Translations under genes and position numbers: made by a program
Shown here: positions 7,284-15,434 of the stretch, piece after piece
Position numbering within the stretch: position 1 is the stretch's first letter
Layout: each line of letters begins with the position of its first letter
Origin: an uncultured Bacteroidota bacterium
GTDB lineage: Bacteria > Bacteroidota > Bacteroidia > Chitinophagales > Chitinophagaceae
DNA length: 18,215 nt
Reading direction: 5' to 3'
Assembly: GCA_903825095.1 (NCBI GenBank)
Contig: CAIJZF010000085.1
Coordinates: forward strand, 1-18,215
Notes under the pieces: model-generated
The model's input: the letters and a program-made list of their open reading frames with translations, nothing else
Told to the model about the DNA's origin: nothing
The model's database searches: none

Positions 7284-9278
7284 TTATTTAAGATAAGTTT
7301 TAAACCAATTCAAATGACTATTATACCTATGCACTAAATAAGAGGGCACTCGAATACCATGATTTTGATTCGGATAAATAATTAACTGCGTTGGAATACC
7401 TTCCGACTTAAAGGCTTGATACATTTGTTCTGCACCTACTACAGGCACATTGAAGTCGGCCTGACTTGCCATAAATAAAGTAGGTGTTTTTATTTCTTTC
7501 ACTTTAAAGAAGGGATATGAAACATCTAACCATTTTTTTAAATTATTCCAAGGCTTGCCTAATTCAGGTTCGTACTGAGTAATGTATTGATCGGTTCCAT
7601 AAAAAGAAAGCATTAAAGAACTACCCGCACCACTCACTGCCGCTTTAAACCTTGTATCGGTAGCAATAGTATAATTCGTTAAAATACCTCCGTAGCTCCA
7701 GCCTGCAATGGCTAATCTACTCGAGTCTGCTATGCCTTCTTTAATTAACTCATTCGTAATACCTATAATATCTTTTACTTCTTTATTACCCCAATCGGCA
7801 TAAATGCTTTTCGTATAATTGGCACCGCGTCCACTGCTTCCTCTATAATTCACAGCAGCCACTGCATAACCTGCGGCTGCATAAATTTGACGTGTCATAT
7901 CAAATGAATATTCATCCTGTGCCACAGGACCTCCATGAATAAATAAAATAAGAGGTAGTTTATTGGCATTTGAATCGGGTAAATATAAAATACCATTTAC
8001 TTTATTTTTATCAGAAGCGATAGCTGAAATACCTTTTACCACTAGTTTTTTAGGCGGTGCTAAAAAGGCATCTTGCAAATGCGTAATTTTTTGAAAATTA
8101 TTATTACTACTCGCAATATAAATTTCATTAGGGGTAGCTGTATTGCTATACAAAGCAACCATGGTTCCGTTTGTATTTATATCTAAGCCATTATATACGG
8201 CCATCTCACTCGTAAAGGGTTTTACTTCCCCACTACTCGCATTTATTTGCATAATATTTTGCGCTCTATCATCTTCTACCAAAGCATAAATAGATTTACT
8301 ATCATTCGCCCAAATAATATTCTCTATAGAACGGTCAAAGTTTTTAGTAATTACTTTACTAGTTTTAGTTTTAATATCTATGACTGCTAATTGTTGCAAA
8401 TCATACATGTTATAAGCATCTTCAGAACTTGCTTGTAAATAAGCTATGGATAAATTATCAGGGCTAAATTTAGGGGAACGGTTCGACCCTTTATAAATAG
8501 TAAGCTTAATAGGGCTTTGTGAAGCGCCTAGGGCTAATAAAAAAATACTCGTATTATCATTTTGATCTGGACTTGCACTTACATTACTTGCATAAGCTAT
8601 CATTTTGCCATCACTACTTATACTTAGATCCGACTCATTATTATTACCCTTGGTAAGAGTATCTAATTTTTTTGTGGCTAGTTCAAAACTATATAAATGT
8701 GTTTTTCTATTATCTAAATAGCCTTCATAGTCTGCCTTAAAGCGGTACCTATCTATTTCATAAGGTTTTCTATTTTTAGATTTGGCTGTATCTGCATAAT
8801 TAAAATCTTTAATCGTAAAAATTAAATGTTTGCCATCTTTAAACCAATGATAGGCCTCTAATTCTCCTTTAATATGCGTTACTTGAATGGGCTCTCCTCC
8901 GCGTCTGTCCATTAAAAATAATTGACTGCCTTCTTCCTCTTCTTTACCAGCTGCTAGAAAGGAAATGTATTTCCCATCAGGACTCCAATTATAATTAGAG
9001 GCACCCTTGGTTTGTTCAGTAAGCGTAACGGTTTCTTTGCCATCTGCACTTACCATATAAAGTTTGCTTGAAAATTTATCCTTGGCAGAATCTATTTTAG
9101 AGACACTGTATAAAACCCAATTACCTTCTGGAGAAATCTTTGGACTGGAAATAGTGGACATTCTATAAATATCGTTGGGTCCAATATTTCTAAGGCCTGT
9201 ATTTTGTGCGTTGGCCATAAATACGAACACTGTGTTCAATAAAAAACTCAGTCCCGCTATTTGTATAATTTTTCTCAT
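7284..9278 (-). CDS. S9 family (prolyl oligopeptidase/acylaminoacyl-peptidase-like) periplasmic peptidase
   Basis: A 664-residue exported serine peptidase. Residues 1-24 are a signal peptide cut after ANA, before Q25. Residues ~40-400 contain PD40/WD40-like blades (for example KISPEGNWVLYSVS, NWSPDGKYISFLA, SISSDGKMIAYAS, KFSPDNLSIAYLQ) that form the gating propeller. Residues ~410-664 are the alpha/beta-hydrolase domain. They show the oxyanion HGG (448-450), G526-W-S528-Y-G-G with S528 as nucleophile, D608 in SQADFNVP, and H640 in NQNHGIR. The family cleaves peptides or acylated residues at their ends. It starts nine bases after the stop of the BNR-repeat gene and is almost certainly co-transcribed with it, so the two may act on the same extracellular material. 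The catalytic set is complete, and only substrate preference is open. Confidence 0.94.
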   Translation of the reverse strand: MRKIIQIAGLSFLLNTVFVFMANAQNTGLRNIGPNDIYRMSTISSPKISPEGNWVLYSVSKIDSAKDKFSSKLYMVSADGKETVTLTEQTKGASNYNWSPDGKYISFLAAGKEEEEGSQLFLMDRRGGEPIQVTHIKGELEAYHWFKDGKHLIFTIKDFNYADTAKSKNRKPYEIDRYRFKADYEGYLDNRKTHLYSFELATKKLDTLTKGNNNESDLSISSDGKMIAYASNVSASPDQNDNTSIFLLALGASQSPIKLTIYKGSNRSPKFSPDNLSIAYLQASSEDAYNMYDLQQLAVIDIKTKTSKVITKNFDRSIENIIWANDSKSIYALVEDDRAQNIMQINASSGEVKPFTSEMAVYNGLDINTNGTMVALYSNTATPNEIYIASSNNNFQKITHLQDAFLAPPKKLVVKGISAIASDKNKVNGILYLPDSNANKLPLILFIHGGPVAQDEYSFDMTRQIYAAAGYAVAAVNYRGSSGRGANYTKSIYADWGNKEVKDIIGITNELIKEGIADSSRLAIAGWSYGGILTNYTIATDTRFKAAVSGAGSSLMLSFYGTDQYITQYEPELGKPWNNLKKWLDVSYPFFKVKEIKTPTLFMASQADFNVPVVGAEQMYQAFKSEGIPTQLIIYPNQNHGIRVPSYLVHRYNSHLNWFKTYLK

Positions 9279-9287
9279 AGTATTATT

Positions 9288-12200
9288 TTAATTTTCAAAA
9301 CCTACAAAATTCCAATTGGCCTTTCTACAGGCTTCGTTAAAGGCCGCAATTTCACCAGCTAATAAAGCTTGTTTTTGTGCTTCATACTTTTTCCACTCAG
9401 CATGTAATTCTTCATAACGCTTTTGTTGTCCCTTCGTCACATAAGGCGTATTAGCCGATTCAATTTCTCCTTTTACAAAAACAATATTGGCACTTAATTT
9501 ATTGACAAAATTAATTACATCGTCATTGGTTTGTGCTTTAGGTTGAATAAGTTGCTCCTCCCATTCTTTAATAGTTTTAACAATGGCTTTTGCTTTAGCG
9601 GCTAATGAATCAAGTGTAGCAACACCTTCAGCTCTTGTTACAAACTGATTTAATTGATCTTGAATTTTTCTCATTTGTACCACCGATACATGAATGGCTT
9701 CAATATCATCAGAAGCTAGTTTAGATAAAGCATCTTGTGCTGTGTATTCAGCAGCTGAATTGTTTAAACGAGGATCGGCCAATACTTCAAATGCAGCTGT
9801 TTCCGCTTTTCCATTAATGGTTAAGCGTACTTCATATTTACCAGGCACAACAGCCCTGCCTCCCATACTTCCTTCAATAATTACATTTTCAATAGTTGGT
9901 AAATTATTTTCTCTTAGATCCCAAACAAATCGGTTCAGTCCTGAACGAATTTCAATTTTTGGATCGGCCTCTAGTTGATTATTACTTGTATTCGCTTTTG
10001 GCTTTTCCATATAATAAGTACGCACCAATTTTTGATTGGCATCTAAAATTTCTAGGGTAGCCGATTTTACTGAATCCTTGTTTTGGATATGATAATAAAT
10101 AACGGCACCTGTAGCTGGATTCACTGCGGTGGTATTTATGTCAATGGGTTCTTCGTCTTCTTCAAACTGTCTATCTAAAGGGCTTGAACCTGCAACACGC
10201 ACTACATTTTTTACAGGTAGTAAGGCAGTCTCCGTTTTAATACTTGCTGCATTTTTACGAAGCGCTGTTAAATCATCTAATACCCAGAAAGCACGTCCTT
10301 GGGTAGAAGCTAATAAATGATTTTGATGCAGTTTTAAATCGGTAATAGGTGTAACAGGTAAATTTAATTGTAATTGTTTCCAAGCCTTCCCTCCATTATA
10401 AGAAATATAAAATCCTGTTTCTGTTCCTGCATATAATAAGTCTTTTACTTCATTGTCTTCTCTAACCACACGCGCATAGGCTCCGTAAGGAATGCCTTCT
10501 GTAATTTTTACCCAAGTCTTACCGTAATCATTGGTCTTATATATAAGCGGTGTGAAATCATTAAACTTATATTTATTCACTGCAATGTAGGCAGTGGCTT
10601 TATCAAAGGGAGAAACTTCAATCGCATTCACTAAAGTTCCTTTCACTCCTTCAGGTGTAATATTGGTCCAAGTAGCACCACCATCCTTAGTAATATGAAC
10701 GAGTCCATCATCACTACCTGTGTAGAATACTCCTTTTTCTAAAGGTGATTCAATTACATAAGAAATAGTACAATAATTTTCTCCGCCTGCTCCTTCATTG
10801 GTATAAGGTGTTCCACTCATGCCCATTTTACTAGTATCATGTGTAGTTAAGTCGGGAGAAATAGTTGTCCATGATTTTCCAAAATCGGTGGTTTTAAATA
10901 AAACATTCGCTGCATGATAAAAAACTCCGGTCTCATGAATAGAATGTATAATAGGTGCATTCCAGTTGAATCGATAATTCATATCCTTAGGTTGTAAAGA
11001 TTGATATTGAACTGGATATTCCATCACACCCACTTGTTCATTGGTTTTAGTATCTAATAAGCTTATTGTTCCTTGATAACTTCCGCCCATAACATATCTT
11101 GGATTGTTGGGATCAAAGGCTAAGAAGGCCGATTCACCTCCTGCACTATATGACCAATCACGCTCGCTAATGCCACCCCATGAAGTGGTTTGACTTGCAA
11201 TTTTTACTGAAGTATTATCCTGTTGTCCTCCATAAATATTATAAGGAAATAAATTATCTGCATTCACTCTGTAAAATTGTGCAGTAGGTTGATTGTCTTG
11301 TGAAGACCAAGAAGCACCGCCATTAAAAGAAATGGCCGCACCTCCATCATTAGAGATAATTAAATTTTTATTGTTGCTTGGGTTAATCCATAACTGATGA
11401 TAGTCGCCATGGGGTGCTCTAAAGTATTGCCAAGTTTTTCCACCATCTGTAGATTTCACGGCAGGTGAATTTAAAACGTAGACTGTATTTTCATCCACTG
11501 GATCTGCAAAGGCTTCCACATAATACCAAGCACGTTGTACTAAGCGGTGGTCCTTGCTTATTCTATTCCAATTTTTTCCTGCGTTTTCTGATACAAATAA
11601 TCCTCCTTGCTCTTTTTGAGAATCGCTCTCTACCACTAAATAAATTTTATTAGAATTCGCTTTAGAAACAGAGACACTCATTTTTCCTAATTCCTTCGGA
11701 AGACCTGTTTGAATTTTTTCCCAAGTATCGCCACCATCTAACGATTTATATAAGCCACTTCCTTTTCCACCACTTCTCATTTCCCAAGGTAGTCTTCTAT
11801 AATCCCACATAGCTGCATATAAAATTCTTGGATTATTCATATCCATACTTAAATCCACACAGCCTGTATTCTCATCTACATATAAAGTTTTGTTCCAAGT
11901 TTTTCCGCCATCTGCCGATTTATACACACCTCTATCAGTAGATGCACCATGTATGGCACCTTGTGCACCTATATAAACTAAGTCTGCATTTTTTGGATGA
12001 ATACGAATGGAGGAAACTTGACGTGTTAATTCAAGTCCCATATTTTTCCAAGTCTTACCTGCATCGGTTGATTTGTAAATACCATCTCCATAAGAACTCA
12101 TCACACCTCTTGGTGCATGTTCTCCCATACCCACATACACTACATTAATATCAGATTCAGCAACGGCTACTGCACCCACCGATCCTGTTTTAAAAAATCC

Positions 12201-12482
12201 ATCAGAAATATTATTCCAATTGATACCTGCATCTTCTGTTTTCCAAACACCTCCACCTGTGGTGCCCATATAATATACTAGCGGATTTCCTGCCACCCCA
12301 GTAGAAGTCACAGAACGGCCACCACGCATGGGACCTACGTTTCTCCATAACAAAGGTTTGTAATAACTAGTTTCATTCACTGGCTTGGCAGTTTCAATTT
12401 TTGTCACATCTGTTTTCTTTTGTGCTAAGACAAATAAGGGTAAGCATAAGAAAAATGAAATACGAATAATACGCTGTCTCAT
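9288..12482 (-). CDS. BNR/Asp-box repeat (sortilin/VPS10-like) exported beta-propeller protein
   Basis: A 1064-residue exported protein with a signal peptide cut after VLA20, before Q21. At least eleven Asp-box motifs (pattern S/T-x-D/N-x-G-x-T/S-W) punctuate residues 81-701: 81-89, 137-145, 188-196, 246-254, 297-305, 343-351, 384-392, 530-538, 598-605, 649-657 and 693-701. They fall in two groups separated by ~392-530, suggesting two propellers. Residues ~800-902 look like an Ig/FlgD-type sandwich ([13 protein letters not shown] ... [13 protein letters not shown]). Residues ~910-1050 are helical and charged, possibly coiled coil. Databases often call such proteins glycosyl hydrolases, but I see no sialidase catalytic signature (no RIP motif), so a binding or sorting role is at least as likely. 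It is the first gene of a pair with the S9 peptidase. Confidence 0.88.
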   Translation of the reverse strand: MRQRIIRISFFLCLPLFVLAQKKTDVTKIETAKPVNETSYYKPLLWRNVGPMRGGRSVTSTGVAGNPLVYYMGTTGGGVWKTEDAGINWNNISDGFFKTGSVGAVAVAESDINVVYVGMGEHAPRGVMSSYGDGIYKSTDAGKTWKNMGLELTRQVSSIRIHPKNADLVYIGAQGAIHGASTDRGVYKSADGGKTWNKTLYVDENTGCVDLSMDMNNPRILYAAMWDYRRLPWEMRSGGKGSGLYKSLDGGDTWEKIQTGLPKELGKMSVSVSKANSNKIYLVVESDSQKEQGGLFVSENAGKNWNRISKDHRLVQRAWYYVEAFADPVDENTVYVLNSPAVKSTDGGKTWQYFRAPHGDYHQLWINPSNNKNLIISNDGGAAISFNGGASWSSQDNQPTAQFYRVNADNLFPYNIYGGQQDNTSVKIASQTTSWGGISERDWSYSAGGESAFLAFDPNNPRYVMGGSYQGTISLLDTKTNEQVGVMEYPVQYQSLQPKDMNYRFNWNAPIIHSIHETGVFYHAANVLFKTTDFGKSWTTISPDLTTHDTSKMGMSGTPYTNEGAGGENYCTISYVIESPLEKGVFYTGSDDGLVHITKDGGATWTNITPEGVKGTLVNAIEVSPFDKATAYIAVNKYKFNDFTPLIYKTNDYGKTWVKITEGIPYGAYARVVREDNEVKDLLYAGTETGFYISYNGGKAWKQLQLNLPVTPITDLKLHQNHLLASTQGRAFWVLDDLTALRKNAASIKTETALLPVKNVVRVAGSSPLDRQFEEDEEPIDINTTAVNPATGAVIYYHIQNKDSVKSATLEILDANQKLVRTYYMEKPKANTSNNQLEADPKIEIRSGLNRFVWDLRENNLPTIENVIIEGSMGGRAVVPGKYEVRLTINGKAETAAFEVLADPRLNNSAAEYTAQDALSKLASDDIEAIHVSVVQMRKIQDQLNQFVTRAEGVATLDSLAAKAKAIVKTIKEWEEQLIQPKAQTNDDVINFVNKLSANIVFVKGEIESANTPYVTKGQQKRYEELHAEWKKYEAQKQALLAGEIAAFNEACRKANWNFVGFEN

Positions 12483-12524
12483 AGGATAAATTTTTGGATA
12501 CTGTTTAATTGGAATTGTAAGGAT

Positions 12525-12556
12525 TAAATTTAATAAAAATAGGCGAGCCCGTCAAA
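12525..12556 (-). promoter_or_regulatory. Candidate Bacteroidota-type promoter for the BNR-S9 unit
   Basis: On the minus strand TTTG (12556-12553) is followed after 20 bases by TAAATTTA (12532-12525). This matches the Bacteroidota -33 TTTG and -7 TAnnTTTG elements at all but the last base. Transcription would start about 35 bases before the BNR gene. AT-rich sequence makes chance matches common. Confidence 0.4.
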
Positions 12557-12594
12557 GAGAAAGGAGCTTATTTTAGTTTAATTTAGAATTGCAC

Positions 12595-12602
12595 TAACTT
12601 TA
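12595..12602 (+). promoter_or_regulatory. Candidate -7 element for the ferric-reductase-like/antiporter unit
   Basis: TAACTTTA matches the Bacteroidota -7 consensus TAnnTTTG at all but the last base and sits 21 bases before the ATG at 12624. Only a poor -33 match (TTAG at 12572-12575) lies at the expected distance, so this is weak evidence. Confidence 0.28.
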
Positions 12603-12623
12603 CTCCATAGCAAATTGATTATC

Positions 12624-13196
12624 ATGGAAACTATAGAAATTTCAGGCATCTTAGGCTTAACAGCCCTTGTACTTTTAACCTTAAATATTCTACTGGGTAT
12701 TATGCTAAGCACCGCTTATAAGCAATCGGATTATTGGAAAAAGCTACCTGCAAAAATTAAAGCCCTTAAAATAATAGACATACATAATTACACTGCTTAT
12801 TTTGCTTTAGTCATTGTGTTTTTACATTTCATTATTATTCCATTAGATCCTAGTTCAAAATTTACCTTTACTAATTTACTCTATCCATTAACAGCACCGC
12901 ATCAACCCCTATTTGTATTACTAGGTGTGCTTTCATTTGTTGCCTTATTACTTGTAATTATTACGACTCAAAAAGTAATTAAAAAGAAATTAGGCACTAC
13001 TACTTGGAGAAATATTCATGTTATTTCTTATGCCACAGGGCTTTTATTTATTGTACATGGTCTTGTCATGGACCCTTTATTAAAAGACAGGCCCATTGAT
13101 TTTATTGATCCTGAAAAATTATTAGTAGAAGCTTGTGCACTGCTTTTAGTTTCAGCCTTTGTATTTAGATATAAATACAAAATTTCCAAAAAATAA
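12624..13196 (+). CDS. Ferric-reductase-like / cytochrome b-type transmembrane protein
   Basis: A 190-residue inner-membrane protein with about five or six hydrophobic helices. Two histidine pairs lie on two helices: H54 and H68 (IDIHNYTAYFALVIVFLH, 13 residues between) and H132 and H145 (WRNIHVISYATGLLFIVHG, 12 between). This is the layout used by the ferric-reductase/NADPH-oxidase/YedZ(MsrQ) superfamily to hold two b haems across the membrane. There is no FAD or NAD domain, so an electron donor must come from elsewhere. I start at the ATG at 12624; the frame also opens at a TTG nine bases earlier, which adds only MII. It ends ten bases before the cation antiporter start, so the two are probably one transcript. 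The substrate (Fe3+, a methionine sulfoxide reductase partner, or quinone) is not shown by the sequence. Confidence 0.82.
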   Translation: METIEISGILGLTALVLLTLNILLGIMLSTAYKQSDYWKKLPAKIKALKIIDIHNYTAYFALVIVFLHFIIIPLDPSSKFTFTNLLYPLTAPHQPLFVLLGVLSFVALLLVIITTQKVIKKKLGTTTWRNIHVISYATGLLFIVHGLVMDPLLKDRPIDFIDPEKLLVEACALLLVSAFVFRYKYKISKK

Positions 13197-13206
13197 AATT
13201 ATTCTA

Positions 13207-14241
13207 ATGGCTTTTTCAAATTGGTCCAGTACTTATTTAGTTATTCTATTTCTAGCATCCACTATTGCAATTTGGGTAAGTGGCATTAAACTGACCAAGG
13301 CTATAGACGCTATCACCACTCATTTTGGATTAGGTGAAGCTTTTGGAGGAATGGTTTTTTTAGCCATTATTACCAACCTGCCTGAAATTGCTATTACCAC
13401 TGTGGCCGCCTCTCATAGAGATTACGATATTGCCATTAGCAATATACTTGGGGGCATTGCCATTCAAACAGTGGTACTTGTTTTAATTGATATTTTTGGT
13501 GTGGGCAGATCGGCACCCTTAACCCAAAAAGGACATTCTAAAGTTTTAATTCTAGAGGGTGTGGCTTTAATTTTTATTTTAAGTGTGGTTATTATTGGCG
13601 CACAATTTCCAAGCTCTCTTATTTTTTTTAGAACCACTCCCTTTGAATGGATGATAGTACTTATTTGGATAGGCACCATATTTTTAATTTCAAAAATGAT
13701 TGATAAAAAACAAAAGGTAAAACCTGAGGAAATGATTCATCACATGAGAATGCCAAAATCTACTTTTAAAGGAAGTTTATCGAGCGCTTATATAGTGTTA
13801 ACTATTGGCGCTATCATTACTTTATTTGCAGGCTGGGCATTAGAAATTACAGGAGAGACTTTGGCAAATCGTTGGAATATTAGTGGTGTTATATTTGGAG
13901 GCACTATTCTAGCACTTTGTACAGCGCTTCCAGAAATTTCAACGGGTATTGCTTCTGCAAAAATTCGTGATTACAATATGGCGGTGAGTGATATTTTTGG
14001 AGGCAATGCATTTTTACCGGTTTTATTTATAATGGCCTCCATTATTGGAGGAGATGCTATATTACCTAATTTGAAGCCATCCGATATTTATCTAACCAGC
14101 CTGGGCATTATTTTAACGGGCATTTATATGGTAGGAATGGTCATACATTCTAAAAAACAAATTTACAGAATGGGGATTGACTCCTTTATTGTCTTAATAG
14201 TATACCTAATTGGTATTTGGGGGTTGTTTAAGCTTATCTAG
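13207..14241 (+). CDS. Ca2+/cation antiporter (CaCA, sodium/calcium exchanger) family protein
   Basis: A 344-residue inner-membrane transporter with two inverted homologous halves. The alpha-1 repeat is GGMVFLAIITNLPE60 with RDYDIAISN79ILGG. The alpha-2 repeat is GGTILALCTALPE243 with RDYNMAVSD262IFGG. E60, N79, E243 and D262 align with the four main ion ligands known in the archaeal exchanger NCX_Mj (Glu, Asn, Glu, Asp). The serine before each LPE in the classic TSLPE motif is Asn57 here and Ala240 in the second half, so ion choice may differ from true Na+/Ca2+ exchangers. A basic cytosolic loop (~163-187, KMIDKKQKVKPEE) joins the halves. The ATG at 13207 is preferred over an overlapping upstream TTG at 13159. 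It follows the b-haem protein gene by 10 bases. Confidence 0.9.
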   Translation: MAFSNWSSTYLVILFLASTIAIWVSGIKLTKAIDAITTHFGLGEAFGGMVFLAIITNLPEIAITTVAASHRDYDIAISNILGGIAIQTVVLVLIDIFGVGRSAPLTQKGHSKVLILEGVALIFILSVVIIGAQFPSSLIFFRTTPFEWMIVLIWIGTIFLISKMIDKKQKVKPEEMIHHMRMPKSTFKGSLSSAYIVLTIGAIITLFAGWALEITGETLANRWNISGVIFGGTILALCTALPEISTGIASAKIRDYNMAVSDIFGGNAFLPVLFIMASIIGGDAILPNLKPSDIYLTSLGIILTGIYMVGMVIHSKKQIYRMGIDSFIVLIVYLIGIWGLFKLI

Positions 14242-14248
14242 CTTAAAC
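14226..14248 (+). terminator. Hairpin across the antiporter stop codon, possible weak terminator
   Basis: GTTTAAGC (14226-14233) and GCTTAAAC (14241-14248) form a perfect 8-bp stem around a 7-base loop that contains part of the TAG stop. The downstream sequence CCTTTGTT is only a poor T tract. It may cause partial termination or protect the mRNA end before the YncE-like gene, or it may be an operator. Confidence 0.4.
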
Positions 14249-14331
14249 CTTTGTTAGCATTACTGCCTTTTATATAAATTAATATTAAAATCTTATTCCA
14301 ATTAGTATTTTTACCTATTAAATTTTAACCC

Positions 14332-15345
14332 ATGAAAAATTATTTTCGTTTCATTCTTGTTCTATTAAGTGTAATCATTTTTACGAGTGGCTTAGATGCT
14401 CAAAATAAAAGTTTTGCAATACATCAAAGCTTTTCCATCAAAAGCGCTGGAGGTTGGGATTATTTAACAGTCTACGGAAATAAATTATATGTTTCTCATG
14501 GGACTCAAGTAAATATTTTAGATAAAAATACTGGGGACTCTATTAGTTTTATTCCCAATACAACCGGGGTGCATGGTATTGCTTTTGATCCAATACATCA
14601 ATTAGGATTCACCAGTAATGGAAGATTAAACAACGTTTTTGCTTTTACTATTGGTACAAATGAAATAAAAGCCACTATTGCTACTGGTGAAAATCCTGAT
14701 GCGATTATGTATGACCCTTTTTCAAAAACTATTATTACCTGTAATGGAAGAAGCAAGGACCTAAGTTTTATAGACGCCAATACTTTACAAGTAATTGCTA
14801 CAGTGGCAGTAGGAGGTAAACCAGAAACTGCAGTGTCTAATGAAGCAGGTAAAATATTTGTAAACGTAGAAGACAAAAATGAAATTGTGGTCATTAATGC
14901 AACTACACATGAAGTAGAAGCGCATTGGAGTATTGCACCTATTGAATCACCTACCGGACTTGCTATAGATTTAGCTACCAAAAGGTTATTTGCTGGTGGT
15001 GAAAAATTATTAGGTGTGATTAATGCAGAAACAGGTAAAATGATTACTACCATTGGCATTGGTGATGGCTGTGATGGTGTTGCTTTTGATAATAAATCTA
15101 AATTAATATTTACATCTAATGGAGAAGGTACCATGAGTATTATTAAAGAAGCAGATGCTAATCATTTTAGTGTAGTGGAAAATATTCCAACAGCAAAAGG
15201 GGCAAGAACCATTGCCATTGATGAAACTACACATAAAATATATTTACCTACCGCCGATTTTGAACCACTTCCTTCAGATGCAAAACCTAATACAAGACCA
15301 AAAATGATTCCAGGTAGCTTTAAAGTTTTAATAGTTACTAAATAA
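14332..15345 (+). CDS. YncE-like YVTN-family periplasmic beta-propeller
   Basis: A 337-residue exported protein. Residues 1-23 are a signal peptide cut after LDA, before Q24. The rest is a seven-bladed-type propeller built from repeated 'value - xxI(A)xGxxP/GxxxxxDxxxxxIFxxNG' segments. Examples are GVHGIAFDPIHQLGFTSNGR, ENPDAIMYDPFSKTIITCNG, KPETAVSNEAGKIFVNVED, ESPTGLAIDLATKRLFAGG, GCDGVAFDNKSKLIFTSNG and GARTIAIDETTHKIYLPT. This is the YncE arrangement. E. coli YncE is periplasmic and binds DNA in vitro, but no function is settled for the family, and many homologues lie near metal or TonB-receptor genes. It follows the antiporter by 90 bases on the same strand, with a hairpin between, so it may be co-transcribed in part or have its own promoter. 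Enzyme activity is neither evident nor expected. Confidence 0.88.
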   Translation: MKNYFRFILVLLSVIIFTSGLDAQNKSFAIHQSFSIKSAGGWDYLTVYGNKLYVSHGTQVNILDKNTGDSISFIPNTTGVHGIAFDPIHQLGFTSNGRLNNVFAFTIGTNEIKATIATGENPDAIMYDPFSKTIITCNGRSKDLSFIDANTLQVIATVAVGGKPETAVSNEAGKIFVNVEDKNEIVVINATTHEVEAHWSIAPIESPTGLAIDLATKRLFAGGEKLLGVINAETGKMITTIGIGDGCDGVAFDNKSKLIFTSNGEGTMSIIKEADANHFSVVENIPTAKGARTIAIDETTHKIYLPTADFEPLPSDAKPNTRPKMIPGSFKVLIVTK

Positions 15346-15434
15346 TAGTAAAAAAAGGATTTTAAATATAAGGGTAGGAGAAAAAATTATTATATTTAAT
15401 AGGCCTTATTTTTTAAACCTTAAACGATTTACAT

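Noticed and set aside
13159..13206. Upstream TTG start for the antiporter, overlapping the b-haem gene
   Set aside because: It would add 16 charged residues ahead of the first membrane helix, whereas the ATG at 13207 gives a typical CaCA start and a 10-base gap.
14598..15134. Long open frame on the minus strand (178 codons) inside the YncE-like gene
   Set aside because: It is antisense to a clear propeller gene, its translation has no recognisable domain, and repeated blade codons commonly leave the reverse frame open.
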